This document shows positions 55,218-63,695 of a stretch of DNA of 64,000 bases, piece after piece. The translations under genes were made by a program, and so were the position numbers. Every line of letters starts with the position of its first letter. Positions within the stretch are counted from its first letter, which is position 1. The notes below the pieces were generated by a model. It was not told the DNA's origin, did not search any database, and saw nothing but the letters and a program-made list of their open reading frames with translations. Location of the stretch: the NCBI RefSeq assembly GCF_900117315.1, contig NZ_LT630337.1, positions 56,780-120,779 on the forward strand. The letters run 5' to 3'. The stretch comes from Bacillus massilinigeriensis. GTDB taxonomy: Bacteria > Bacillota > Bacilli > Bacillales > Cytobacillaceae.

Positions 55218-55225
55218 ATAAAAAT
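55218..55225 (+). repeat. Target-site duplication, right copy
   Basis: ATAAAAAT, the partner of 53712-53719. Confidence 0.9.
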
Positions 55226-55235
55226 ATTTATTGGT

Positions 55236-55266
55236 GCTGGACATTCTATGTCCGGTTCTTTTTTTG
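55236..55266 (+). terminator. Terminator, probably of the ImmA-like gene before IS insertion
   Basis: CTGGACAT and ATGTCCGG form an 8-bp stem (one G-U) with the loop TCT, followed by TTCTTTTTTT. If the IS is removed, it lies about 30 bases after the ImmA-like stop codon. Its core GGACATTCTATGTCC resembles a dyad at 55338-55352. Confidence 0.75.
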
Positions 55267-55545
55267 TTTAAAATCAAGAGCATTCTCAAAAGTGATAAGC
55301 AAATATCACTTTGGGGGTGCCTTTTTGCGTAAAAATAGGACATTTCGTGTCCGGGTTAAACATTGAGTGAGAGATTACTATTAAGTCAAGAGGTTGGCCA
55401 ACCCCTAAAAACAAAGCGGAAATCATAGAAGGAACATCACTAAGAATTTTTATTGAAAAATTTTTATGATTTTTGGTTACCAAAGTAGCCTTCCCGTTGG
55501 CTAATAAGTGAAGGACATTATTAACCACGAGGAGGTGAACTTTAA
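55267..55545 (+). promoter_or_regulatory. Intergenic region before the phage replication genes
   Basis: 280 bases without a convincing gene. It holds a 9-bp stem AAAGTGATA/TATCACTTT at 55289-55312, the dyad GGACATTTCGTGTCC at 55338-55352, and the palindrome GTTGGCCAAC near 55391-55400. A short frame (KSRGWPTPKNKAEIIEG..., about 55384-55470) has no start and is probably a remnant or chance. I could not identify a clear sigma-A promoter. Confidence 0.5.
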
Positions 55546-55704
55546 TTGACAACACAAGTTAAAGCAAAAGAAGGCAACAAAGTCATTCAGGAAGAAATGA
55601 TTGGGGTCCTTACGGCTATCAGCATTGTTTCTAAAAGACTAGCTAATCGACTGAGCCAGCTTGATGAACGAAATGAGAAGGAAGGAGAAAAGGTAGATGA
55701 GTAA
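55546..55704 (+). CDS. Small phage protein, unknown function
   Basis: A 52-codon gene starting with TTG, 8 bases after AGGAGGTG. The peptide (TTQVKAKEGNKVIQEEMIG, then VLTAISIVSKRLANRLSQLDE and a charged tail) is probably helical. Its stop overlaps the next start by 8 bases, which supports its being translated as part of the phage operon. No family recognised. Confidence 0.7.
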   Translation: MTTQVKAKEGNKVIQEEMIGVLTAISIVSKRLANRLSQLDERNEKEGEKVDE

Positions 55705-56038
55705 AACAAAACTCGCTCTTGATGTAGTGACGAACTTGCGGAATCTAGCAGGAAGTATTGAAACCTTGGTGTTTGCATTAGAAAGCAATGAGACGGACTC
55801 TGGAGTTCCCGTTGAAAAAGAACAACCTAAGAAAAACAAGGAACCAAAGAAACCAGCACAGTCTCCAAAAGCTAAACTACCAGTTTTTGAAGATGTCAGA
55901 GCTAAACTTGCAGCATTAGCCCAAGATGGTAAACAGGTTAAAGTGAAAGAACTTATTACAGGTTTTGATGCAAAAAAGTTAAGCGATATCCCAGCTGAAA
56001 AGTATCCAGAACTGTTAGAAAGGGCGGACAAGCTTTGA
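55697..56038 (+). CDS. Phage protein often labelled rRNA biogenesis protein Rrp5-like
   Basis: A 113-residue protein with a helical N-terminus (LALDVVTNLRNLAGSIETLVFAL), a Lys/Pro-rich linker (residues about 44-62) and a C-terminal segment FEDVRAKLAALAQDGKQVKVKELITGFDAKKLSDIPAEKYPELLERAD. Similar proteins sit in this position in Firmicute phages and are sometimes given the misleading name Rrp5. The C-terminal part resembles the small helical modules at the ends of phage ssDNA-interacting proteins. AAGGAGAAAAGGTAG precedes the ATG. Confidence 0.7.
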   Translation: MSKTKLALDVVTNLRNLAGSIETLVFALESNETDSGVPVEKEQPKKNKEPKKPAQSPKAKLPVFEDVRAKLAALAQDGKQVKVKELITGFDAKKLSDIPAEKYPELLERADKL

Positions 56039-56068
56039 TAAAGAAGAAAGGGAGGTTTCTACTATTAT

Positions 56069-57232
56069 ATGAACCATTCAGAAAGGGCTCATGCGGTATT
56101 AAGTGCCTCTAAGTCAAGCATGTATTTAAAATGCACACCAAGTATTCGGTTGGGTGAACGATTCAAAGAAGAAACAAGTATCTATGCCAAAGAGGGTACA
56201 TTCATGCATGAACTGTCAGAGCTTTATTTGTCTTATGAGTTAAAACAGATGACAAAAGCTCAGTTGAACAAAAAGCTGAAGCTGATGAAACAAAATGAAT
56301 TTTATAACCCAGAAATTGAACAAGCTGTCCAATGCTATGTGGATATTGTCTTCGAAAAAATAATTGAAGCTAGGGCAAGAAGCAAAGATCCACTCATCCT
56401 CATTGAGGAAAGGTTGGATTTCAGTCCTTGGGTTCCAGAAGGATTTGGAACTGGGGATGTAGTGATTATTTCCGACGGCATTTTGGAAGTAGTTGACCTT
56501 AAAGGTGGTAAAGGCGTAAAAGTTTCTGCTGAAAATAATCCACAAATGCGGCTCTATGCATTAGGTGCCATTCATGGGTTTGGAATGTTGTATGACATCC
56601 AGACTGTAATGATGACTATTGTACAACCTAGATTAGATAACATTTCCACTGATGAAATACAGATAGATGATTTGTTGGAATGGGCGGAATGTGAAGTCAA
56701 GCCACAGGCGGAACTAGCATTTGCTGGCGAGGGGACATTTGTGGTTGGACCGCATTGCAGGTGGTGTAAGGCGAAAGCAGCCTGCGGGGCTAGGGCAGAA
56801 GAAAATATGAAACTAGCACGTTTGGATTTTCAAAAGCCGCCACTACTGACGGATGAAGAGGTGGTCGAAGTTCTAACTTCTCTTGATGAATTAATCAGTT
56901 GGGCGAAAACCATTCAAGAATTCGCCTTATCAATGTCAGTGAATGAAAACAAGCAGTGGCCAGGAATGAAACTCGTAGAGGGCAGAGGGAGTCGCAAATA
57001 TAGCAATGAAGAAGCGGTAATCGACACACTCACTGCTGCGGGATATGACAAAGATGTCATTTACAAGAAATCACTAAATACAATCACCAGCCTTGAGAAA
57101 GAACTCGGTAAAAAAGAGTTTGAAGAGTTGCTTGGTCCTTTAGTTACAAAGGCACCGGGCAAGATGAAGCTCGTCCCTGAAGAGGACAAGCGACCAGAAA
57201 TAAAAGCTTCACCTGAAGCAGATTTTCAATAA
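56069..57232 (+). CDS. DUF2800 Cas4/RecB-like nuclease
   Basis: A 387-residue phage protein of the DUF2800 family, a PD-(D/E)xK nuclease relative. Visible: LSASKSSMYLKCTPS near residues 11-25, the motif GTFMHELSE, the active-site strands GTGDVVIIS and EVVDLKGGKG, and a C-terminal Cys cluster. Cys22 with Cys230, Cys233 and Cys239 (C-x2-C-x5-C) has the spacing of the 4Fe-4S cluster of Cas4 and AddB. It probably processes DNA ends in phage replication or recombination. It heads the DUF2800-DUF2815-polymerase set. The Shine-Dalgarno AGGGAGGT is rather far (12 bases) from the ATG. Confidence 0.88.
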   Translation: MNHSERAHAVLSASKSSMYLKCTPSIRLGERFKEETSIYAKEGTFMHELSELYLSYELKQMTKAQLNKKLKLMKQNEFYNPEIEQAVQCYVDIVFEKIIEARARSKDPLILIEERLDFSPWVPEGFGTGDVVIISDGILEVVDLKGGKGVKVSAENNPQMRLYALGAIHGFGMLYDIQTVMMTIVQPRLDNISTDEIQIDDLLEWAECEVKPQAELAFAGEGTFVVGPHCRWCKAKAACGARAEENMKLARLDFQKPPLLTDEEVVEVLTSLDELISWAKTIQEFALSMSVNENKQWPGMKLVEGRGSRKYSNEEAVIDTLTAAGYDKDVIYKKSLNTITSLEKELGKKEFEELLGPLVTKAPGKMKLVPEEDKRPEIKASPEADFQ

Positions 57233-57249
57233 TGAGGAGGAACTAAAAC

Positions 57250-57795
57250 GTGGTAAAAATTACGATTGGAACAAAAGAAGAACCGGTACGATTCAGCTAT
57301 GCGAATGTACATCAAGCAGTGAGTGTCAATGGAAGTGACTTGAAGTATTCAGTCAGTATCATTATCCCGAAATCAGATAAAAAGACCATCAAAAAGGTAA
57401 CAGATGCGATACAAAAAGCGACTCAAGAAAATAAGGACAAATTCGGTGGTAAGGCACCTTCGAACTTGAAGAGCCCATTGCGTGACGGTGATGTAGACCG
57501 TGAGGATGATGAAGCTTATGCAGATTCCTTCTTCATTAATGCAAATAGCAAGATTAAGCCGGGCATTGTAGATGCAGACTTAAATCCAATCATGGACCAA
57601 AGTGAGTTTTACTCGGGCTGCTATGGACGTGTTAGTTTGACTTTCTACGCTTACAACGTAAATGGAAATAAGGGAATTGCGGCAGGGCTTCAAAACATTA
57701 TGAAGACTACTGATGGAGATCCACTTGGTGGCCGAAGCAGTGCAGAAGCCGACTTTGCAGATGATAGTGACGATGATGACGATATTTTAGGTTGA
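57250..57795 (+). CDS. DUF2815 family phage protein, probable ssDNA-binding protein
   Basis: A 181-residue DUF2815 protein, start GTG after AGGAGG. It looks like an OB-fold with RFSYANVHQAV, YSVSIIIPKSDKKT and a FYSGCYGRVSLTFYAYN segment, and it ends in an acidic tail ADFADDSDDDDDILG like that of single-stranded DNA-binding proteins. By position and tail it likely acts as the phage SSB beside the nuclease and polymerase. It ends 5 bases before the polymerase start. Confidence 0.85.
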   Translation: MVKITIGTKEEPVRFSYANVHQAVSVNGSDLKYSVSIIIPKSDKKTIKKVTDAIQKATQENKDKFGGKAPSNLKSPLRDGDVDREDDEAYADSFFINANSKIKPGIVDADLNPIMDQSEFYSGCYGRVSLTFYAYNVNGNKGIAAGLQNIMKTTDGDPLGGRSSAEADFADDSDDDDDILG

Positions 57796-57800
57796 TATCT

Positions 57801-59750
57801 ATGAAACTATTAGCAATCGATATTGAAACTTACAGTGAGGCGGACCTCGTGAAATGCGGGGTCTACGCCTACAGTGAATCAGCAGATTTTGAAATTCTCC
57901 TCTTTGCCTATGCGGTTGATGAAGAAGAGGTGCAAATTGTTGACTTAGCATCTGGTGAGAAGATACCGGATGACATTGAAAGAGCGATGACGGATCCAAA
58001 AGTGTTAAAAACAGCTTACAATGCAAATTTTGAACGAACGTGTTTAGCCAAGCACTTTAATAAACCAATGCCACCTGATCAATGGCGATGTTCATCTGTT
58101 CATGCTTTAATGCTTGGTTTGCCTGGATATCTCGATGGAGTGGCCAAATGCCTCAAGTTGAAAGAACAGAAACTGAAGGAAGGGAAGTCCTTAATTCGCT
58201 ATTTTTCGGTTCCATGTAAACCTACCAAAGTGAATGAGGGGAGAACTCGAAATCTACCAGAACATGATCCTGATAGGTGGAACACCTTTAAGCTGTACTG
58301 TAAACAGGACGTTGAAGTTGAAAGGCAAATCCGAAAGAAACTAGATGCATTTCCAATCCCGAAAATTGAACAAAAGCTTTGGGAGTTAGATCAAAAAATC
58401 AATGATGAAGGGGTTCTTATTGATAAAAGCCTAGTCATAAATGCTATTCAGGCAGATAAGGCATTTCAGGATAAGCTTTTCGATGAGGCCATCCTTTTAA
58501 CAGGGCTAGAGAATCCAAATAGTCCAGTGCAATTAAAAGGTTGGTTAATGAAGCAAGGAATAGAAGTGGATAGCCTTGCCAAGAAAAACGTCGAAGCATT
58601 GATGAGTGAAGTGGAAAATTCGGAAGTGAAGCGGCTGTTGGAATTAAGACAAGCAATGTCAAAAACATCAGTGAAAAAATATGAAGCTATGGAGCGTTCC
58701 GTTTGTTCTGACCTAAAGATTAGGGGATTGCTGCAATTTTATGGTGCGAGTAGGACAGGCCGTTGGGCTGGAAGACTTGTACAAATTCACAATCTACCAA
58801 GAAACAATATGGGTGATTTAAAGATTGCTAGAAGTCTTTTGAAGTCCGGAGATTATGAAACGATAAATATTCTGTTTGATAGTTTGTCGGATGTATTATC
58901 GCAATTGATCCGAACAGCGTTTATCCCAGCCAATGACCACCGTTTTATTGTAGCCGACTTTTCAGCAATTGAAGCACGAGTCATTGCGTGGCTTGCAGGT
59001 GAGCGTTGGCGGATGGGTGTCTTTCAATCACACGGAAAAATTTATGAAGCCTCTGCTGCACAGATGTTTAAAGTACCGATTGAAACCATCGATAAAGGTA
59101 GCCCGCTCAGGCAGAAAGGTAAGATTGCCGAACTTGCTCTTGGCTACGGTGGCTCTAAAGGGGCACTGACGCAGATGGGTGCTTTAGAAATGGGCCTGAA
59201 CGAAGATGAACTTTCTGAGTTAGTTTCCGCTTGGCGGGAGGCTAATCCGAATATCGTGAAACTCTGGTGGGGCATAGAAGCAGCAGCCATTAAAGCGGTG
59301 AAAGAAAAAGTAGTGGTGAAGATGCAGTATGGACTTACTTTTCATTACATGAAAGGGATTTTATTTATCACGCTGCCATCGGGTCGTTCCCTAGCCTACG
59401 TAAGGCCCAGAATTGGGGTGGACGAGCGTTTTGGCAAAGAACAGCTTACGTATGAAGGAACAGAACAAGGCTCCAAGCAGTGGGGCAGGATTCCTACTTA
59501 CGGCGGCAAACTTACGGAGAATATTATCCAAGCTATTGCTAGGGATTGTCTCGCAGTCTCCATGCTTCGTTTGGATGAAGCGGGATACCTCATTAATTTC
59601 CATGTCCATGATGAAGTTGTTCTGGATGTTCCAATTGGAACGGGTTCTATGGAAGAAGTAGAAAGCATAATGGGTCAGCCGATTGCTTGGGCTTCAGGAC
59701 TTCCTCTAGGAGCAGATAGTTTTGAAACCTATTATTACAAAAAAGATTAA
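57801..59750 (+). CDS. Phage family A DNA polymerase
   Basis: A 649-residue DNA polymerase I-type enzyme. A 3'-5' exonuclease domain opens with AIDIETYS (DxE); polymerase motif A is VADFSAIEARVIAWLAGE (near 390-407), motif B RQKGKIAELALGYGGSKGAL (near 438), and motif C FHVHDEVVLD (near 600). No 5' nuclease domain is present, as usual for this phage group. The ATG at 57801 is preferred; a TTG at 57792 would add three residues. It would copy the phage genome. Confidence 0.93.
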   Translation: MKLLAIDIETYSEADLVKCGVYAYSESADFEILLFAYAVDEEEVQIVDLASGEKIPDDIERAMTDPKVLKTAYNANFERTCLAKHFNKPMPPDQWRCSSVHALMLGLPGYLDGVAKCLKLKEQKLKEGKSLIRYFSVPCKPTKVNEGRTRNLPEHDPDRWNTFKLYCKQDVEVERQIRKKLDAFPIPKIEQKLWELDQKINDEGVLIDKSLVINAIQADKAFQDKLFDEAILLTGLENPNSPVQLKGWLMKQGIEVDSLAKKNVEALMSEVENSEVKRLLELRQAMSKTSVKKYEAMERSVCSDLKIRGLLQFYGASRTGRWAGRLVQIHNLPRNNMGDLKIARSLLKSGDYETINILFDSLSDVLSQLIRTAFIPANDHRFIVADFSAIEARVIAWLAGERWRMGVFQSHGKIYEASAAQMFKVPIETIDKGSPLRQKGKIAELALGYGGSKGALTQMGALEMGLNEDELSELVSAWREANPNIVKLWWGIEAAAIKAVKEKVVVKMQYGLTFHYMKGILFITLPSGRSLAYVRPRIGVDERFGKEQLTYEGTEQGSKQWGRIPTYGGKLTENIIQAIARDCLAVSMLRLDEAGYLINFHVHDEVVLDVPIGTGSMEEVESIMGQPIAWASGLPLGADSFETYYYKKD

Positions 59751-59772
59751 ATCGAATAGGAGGAAATTGATA

Positions 59773-60570
59773 ATGAATAGATTACAAGTAGTTTCAAATG
59801 AGGTTTTTGGACAGTTACAGGTAATGGAGTTGGATGGTAAGGTATATTTCCCTGCAACGGATTGTGCAAAGATGCTGGGCTATTCCAATACAAAAGATGC
59901 TATCAAACGCCATTGCCGGTGGGTAGCGAAACACGACCTACCTCATCCGCAGAATGAAAAAAAGGTTATTCAGAAGAATTTCATCCCAGAAGGTGATCTC
60001 TATCGATTGATTGTGAAATCGCAACTTCCGGCAGCGGAGCAGTTCGAACGTTGGGTGTTCGATGAAGTGCTACCAGATATCCGAAAACACGGAATGTACG
60101 CTTCCGAATCATTACTTGATGATATTCTTAAAAATCCAGATCTCGGCATTAAGCTTTTTACGGAATATAAGGAAGCTAAAGAAGAAGCAAAAAAGCTAAA
60201 ACTTGCTAATGCTCAACAGAAACAAATTATCGGTGAGTTGCAGCCGAAAGCGTCGTATTATGATTTGGTTCTTCAGAATAAATCGATTGTACCTATAAGC
60301 ATTATTGCAAAGGATTACGGTCTATCTGCAAGAAAACTGAACGCCCTCCTCCATGAGCTAGGTGTGCAATACAAGATGGGGAAAACGTGGCTTCTCTATC
60401 AAAAATATGCGGAAATGGGCTATACCCAATCAAAAACCCATGCCATTGATGCAGATAGAAGCGTAATGCACACTTACTGGACCCAAAAGGGAAGACTCTT
60501 TCTTTATGAACTATTAAAGAGAGAAAAAGGATTGGTACCGTTGATTGAGCGCTCTACTAAATCGGCATAG
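59773..60570 (+). CDS. Phage antirepressor (Bro-N and KilAC domains)
   Basis: A 265-residue antirepressor. The N-terminal Bro-N domain (EVFGQLQVMELDGKVYFPATDCAKMLGYSNTKDAIKRHCRW, PEGDLYRLIVKSQLPAAEQFERWVFDEVLPDIRKHG) is followed by a KilAC domain (ISIIAKDYGLSARKLNALLHELGVQYKMGKTWLLYQKY). It would bind DNA and relieve repression of phage genes. TAGGAGG precedes the ATG at 59773. It lies between polymerase and helicase genes, a common position in phages of this type. Confidence 0.92.
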   Translation: MNRLQVVSNEVFGQLQVMELDGKVYFPATDCAKMLGYSNTKDAIKRHCRWVAKHDLPHPQNEKKVIQKNFIPEGDLYRLIVKSQLPAAEQFERWVFDEVLPDIRKHGMYASESLLDDILKNPDLGIKLFTEYKEAKEEAKKLKLANAQQKQIIGELQPKASYYDLVLQNKSIVPISIIAKDYGLSARKLNALLHELGVQYKMGKTWLLYQKYAEMGYTQSKTHAIDADRSVMHTYWTQKGRLFLYELLKREKGLVPLIERSTKSA

Positions 60571-60586
60571 TTGGGAAGTGTCTAAC

Positions 60587-60766
60587 ATGGCCGATATAGA
60601 CACAGTGAAATTCTTAGTGGAATTAAGGCAGTTCAAAAGTGTAATACCGAAACAGGCAATGAAAACATTGAAAGGTCAGGCTCTTTCCGGTGATTTGGAA
60701 GGAGCCAGAAAAGGCCTAGGTACTGTGTTACGTAGGAGGGCTGGTAGATGTGAAAGAGCTCAGTGA
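60587..60766 (+). CDS. Small phage protein, unknown function
   Basis: A 59-residue basic protein (ADIDTVKFLVELRQFKSVIPKQAMKTLKGQALSGDLEGARKGLGTVLRRR). The helical pattern with a conserved-looking ALSGDLEGARKGL turn is common in phage early genes. AAGTGTCTAAC precedes the ATG weakly. Its 3' end overlaps the next gene by 17 bases. Confidence 0.65.
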   Translation: MADIDTVKFLVELRQFKSVIPKQAMKTLKGQALSGDLEGARKGLGTVLRRRAGRCERAQ

Positions 60767-63155
60767 AAGAAGAAGCAATAGTTTAAGACATGATGCAAAT
60801 CTTACGATTGCAACCGGAAGAAATAGAAAAGAACTGAACTGGAAAAATCGTGAAATGCTCTGGTCTGAGGTTGTTCAGAAGCTAAGTAGCACGATTCGAA
60901 CCCATGAAACGTATGAGGAATATAAGAAGCTTTCTAAATCCAAGCAGGATGAGATTAAAGATGTGGGTGGATTTGTAGGTGGCACCTTAAAGGGTGGCCG
61001 AAGAAAACAGGACAGTGTGGTTTGGCGACAAATTGTATCTCTTGATGCTGACTTTGTGAAAGGAGACTTATGGGCATCAGTTGAGACCATGTTTGGCTAC
61101 GGATGCGCCATGTACTCTACTCATAAACACCATCCGAAAAACCCAAGGTTAAGACTAGTCATTCCTTTATCCAGACCAGTTACCGCCGATGAATATGTAC
61201 CAATTGCAAGAAGGATTGCAGCTGACCTTGGAATTGACTTTTTCGATGATACCACCTATCAAGTACACCGGCTGATGTATTGGCCATCGACATCATCGGA
61301 TGGGGAATTTGTCTTTAAAGTGTTGGACGAGCCATGGATCGATCCCGATGCTGTTTTGGCGAGATATCCAGATTGGAGAGATTCCTCCTATTGGCCAGAA
61401 AGTTCTAGAACGGTTTCTGAAAGAAAAAAGTTAGCAGATAAGCAGGGGGATCCTAAGTCGAAAGAGGGGGTCGTCGGTGCTTTTTGCCGAACGTACTCTG
61501 TCATAGATGTGATTGAGAAATACTTAAATGATATTTATATCCCTTGCGAGGATCGAAACCGTTACACTTATTCAGCTGGTTCCACAGCAGGCGGGTTGGT
61601 GATTTACGAAGATGGCGACTTTGCCTACTCTCACCATTCTACTGACCCTATTGGTGGACGGCTTTGTAATGCATTTGATTTGGTTCGTTTTCATTTATTT
61701 GGAGACCTTGATGAGTCAGTAAGAGAGGGAACACCAATCAATCGGTTGCCTTCCTATAAGGCCATGGTGGAAGAAGCACTAAAGGACAAGCAGGTCAAAC
61801 TCACATTAGGTAAAGAACAGTTGAGTCTTGCTGCTGCTGATTTTGAAGAGGAAGAAATGGAGTGGCTAACAGAGTTAACGAGGGACCAAAAAGGGAACAT
61901 CGTCTCGAGTGCACCTAATGTCATTCTTATTCTTGAGCATGATCCATCCCTAAGGAATCGAATCGCAATGAACGACTTTGTCCATCGGGTGGTCATTAAA
62001 GATGAATTGCCATGGAGGAGTGTAGACCGTGGCGAATATTGGTCCGATACAGATGATGCTAGCTTGAGAAACTACCTTTACTCGGTTTATGGCATAAAAG
62101 GAGCAGGTGTAATTGCTGACGCTTGGAGTGAAGTGGCGGTGAAGTATGCTTTTCATCCGATTAAGGACTATTTAAACGGACTTGTTTGGGATGGCCAGGA
62201 GCGGATTGAAACCTTACTGATAGATTATCTTGGTGCTAATGATAATGAGTGCGTCCGAACATTTACTCGAAAAATCTTGCTTGCAGCAGTTACAAGGATT
62301 TATAGACCGGGTGCCAAGTTTGATTACTGTGTTGTCCTTGTTGGCCCTCAAGGTGTGGGAAAGAGTTACATTATTAAGCTTATAGGCTAGGAATGGCACT
62401 CGGATTCCTTGATCACTGTGAAGGGCAAAGAAGCCTATGAACAGCTTCAGGGTGCATGGATTTTGGAAATGGCAGAATTGACTGCGACAAAGAAAGTGGA
62501 TGTGGAGGCAGTAAAGCATTTTATTTCAAAATCTGAGGATACCTTTCGGGTCGCTTATGGCAGACACAATGAAACGTTTAAGCGGCAGTGCGTGTTTTTC
62601 GGAACCACCAATGATTATGATTTTTTAAATGATCCAACAGGAAATCGTCGCTTCTTACCGATAACGGTTAATGGTGGAGGCAGTAAAAACATGTGGGACG
62701 ATTTAACGGAAGAGGAAGTCGATCAAATTTGGGCGGAGGCAAAGGTGCTGTATGAAAAGGGAGAATCCTTGTCTTTAAGTAAAGACATTGAGGAAAAAGC
62801 ACGTGAACTTCAAGCCGCTCATACACAAGAAAATCCAATTGCAGAAAGTATCAGAACTTATCTGGAAACCGAAGTGCCAACGAACTGGTATGAACTCGAT
62901 ATTGGTACAAGAAGAACTTATTTGCATATGGGTCAACCAAATGACAACTCAGTTCAAACCATGAAATTAAACAAAGTATGTGCACAGATGGTATGGGAGG
63001 AACTGTTTCAAAAGGATGTATCGATAATGACCAGGTACGATGCCAAAGAAATCAATATGATCATCCAACATACACCGGGTTGGAAAAGGGTGAGTTCCAT
63101 TCGGTTCGACAATGACTACGGAACACAAAGAGGATTTAGAAGGGATGGTTTGTAA
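60750..63155 (+). pseudogene. Virulence-associated E (VapE) phage primase-helicase, interrupted by an in-frame UAG
   Basis: An 801-codon VapE-type protein: an N-terminal primase-like domain (residues about 80-200, VSLDADFVKGD and PRLRLVIPLSRP) and an SF3-like ATPase core with Walker A GPQGVGKS. One codon, TAG at 62388-62390, falls straight after KSYIIKLIG; in the same frame the family sequence continues EWHSDSLITVKGKEAYEQLQ through KHFISKSEDTFR and GNRRFLPI to 63155. The site normally has Lys or Arg, so AAG or CAG to TAG is one base. As written it makes a 546-residue protein without most of the ATPase and possibly a 248-residue C-terminal piece. The start is GTG after TAGGAGGG. Confidence 0.88.
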
Positions 63156-63159
63156 AACA

Positions 63160-63393
63160 TGTAAACTATAAAATTTTCCAATTGTTTACATCAAACCTCT
63201 TGTCCCTCTTACTCTATATACCTTGTAAACATGATAAACATATATATCTATATAAGAAGAAATAGGGAGTATAGAGAATACTATATATATCCAATACCCT
63301 CTAATAGCCTTATATGTATAGCTTAACCATTTTTACGTTTACAAGTTTACAAGATAGCTCAAACCTTTATTAATACTGGATTTGTTTGTAAAC
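63160..63393. repeat. Cluster of TGTAAAC/GTTTACA repeats
   Basis: The region between vapE and the VRR-NUC gene (63156-63416) is A+T-rich with no gene. It holds TGTAAAC at 63160, 63224 and 63387 and its complement GTTTACA at 63184, 63337 and 63345, two of them only 8 bases apart. The position in a replication module fits origin iterons or operators, but no initiator gene is recognised. Confidence 0.6.
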
Positions 63394-63416
63394 AATAAAT
63401 TTGGGGTGACTGATAA

Positions 63417-63695
63417 ATGAATGAAGCGAGTGTGGAACAAAGGCTGAAAAAGAAAGTGAACGAACATGGTGGGCTGGCATTAAAGTTTGTATCACCCGGT
63501 TTTGCAGGTGTGCCAGACAGGCTGGTGCTCTTTAATGGTTCAAAGGTTGCTTTTGTGGAATTAAAGGCACCAGCTAAAAAGCTACGAGCCTTGCAACGGA
63601 AAAGGAAAAAGCAGTTGGAAGCATTAGGCTTTAAAGTTTTTAAGATTGATAGCTATGAAGCGGTCGATCGAATGCTAGAGGAGATGGTCCTTTGA
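63417..63695 (+). CDS. VRR-NUC domain nuclease
   Basis: A 92-residue stand-alone VRR-NUC (PD-(D/E)xK) nuclease. The catalytic residues are visible: Glu in EASVEQRLKKKV, PD in GFAGVPDRLVLF and the E-x-K in VAFVELKAPAKK. Phage versions are thought to act on replication or recombination intermediates. The ATG follows TTGGGGTGAC; the stop overlaps the helicase start (TTGA). Confidence 0.93.
   Translation: MNEASVEQRLKKKVNEHGGLALKFVSPGFAGVPDRLVLFNGSKVAFVELKAPAKKLRALQRKRKKQLEALGFKVFKIDSYEAVDRMLEEMVL

Noticed and set aside
55286-55555. 89-codon minus-strand frame before the phage genes
   Set aside because: It overlaps regulatory dyads and the start of a well-supported plus-strand gene; no ribosome site and no family.
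62388-62408. Programmed frameshift between the two vapE parts
   Set aside because: Both parts are in the same frame (codon phase identical), so the break is a UAG stop and no shift is needed.
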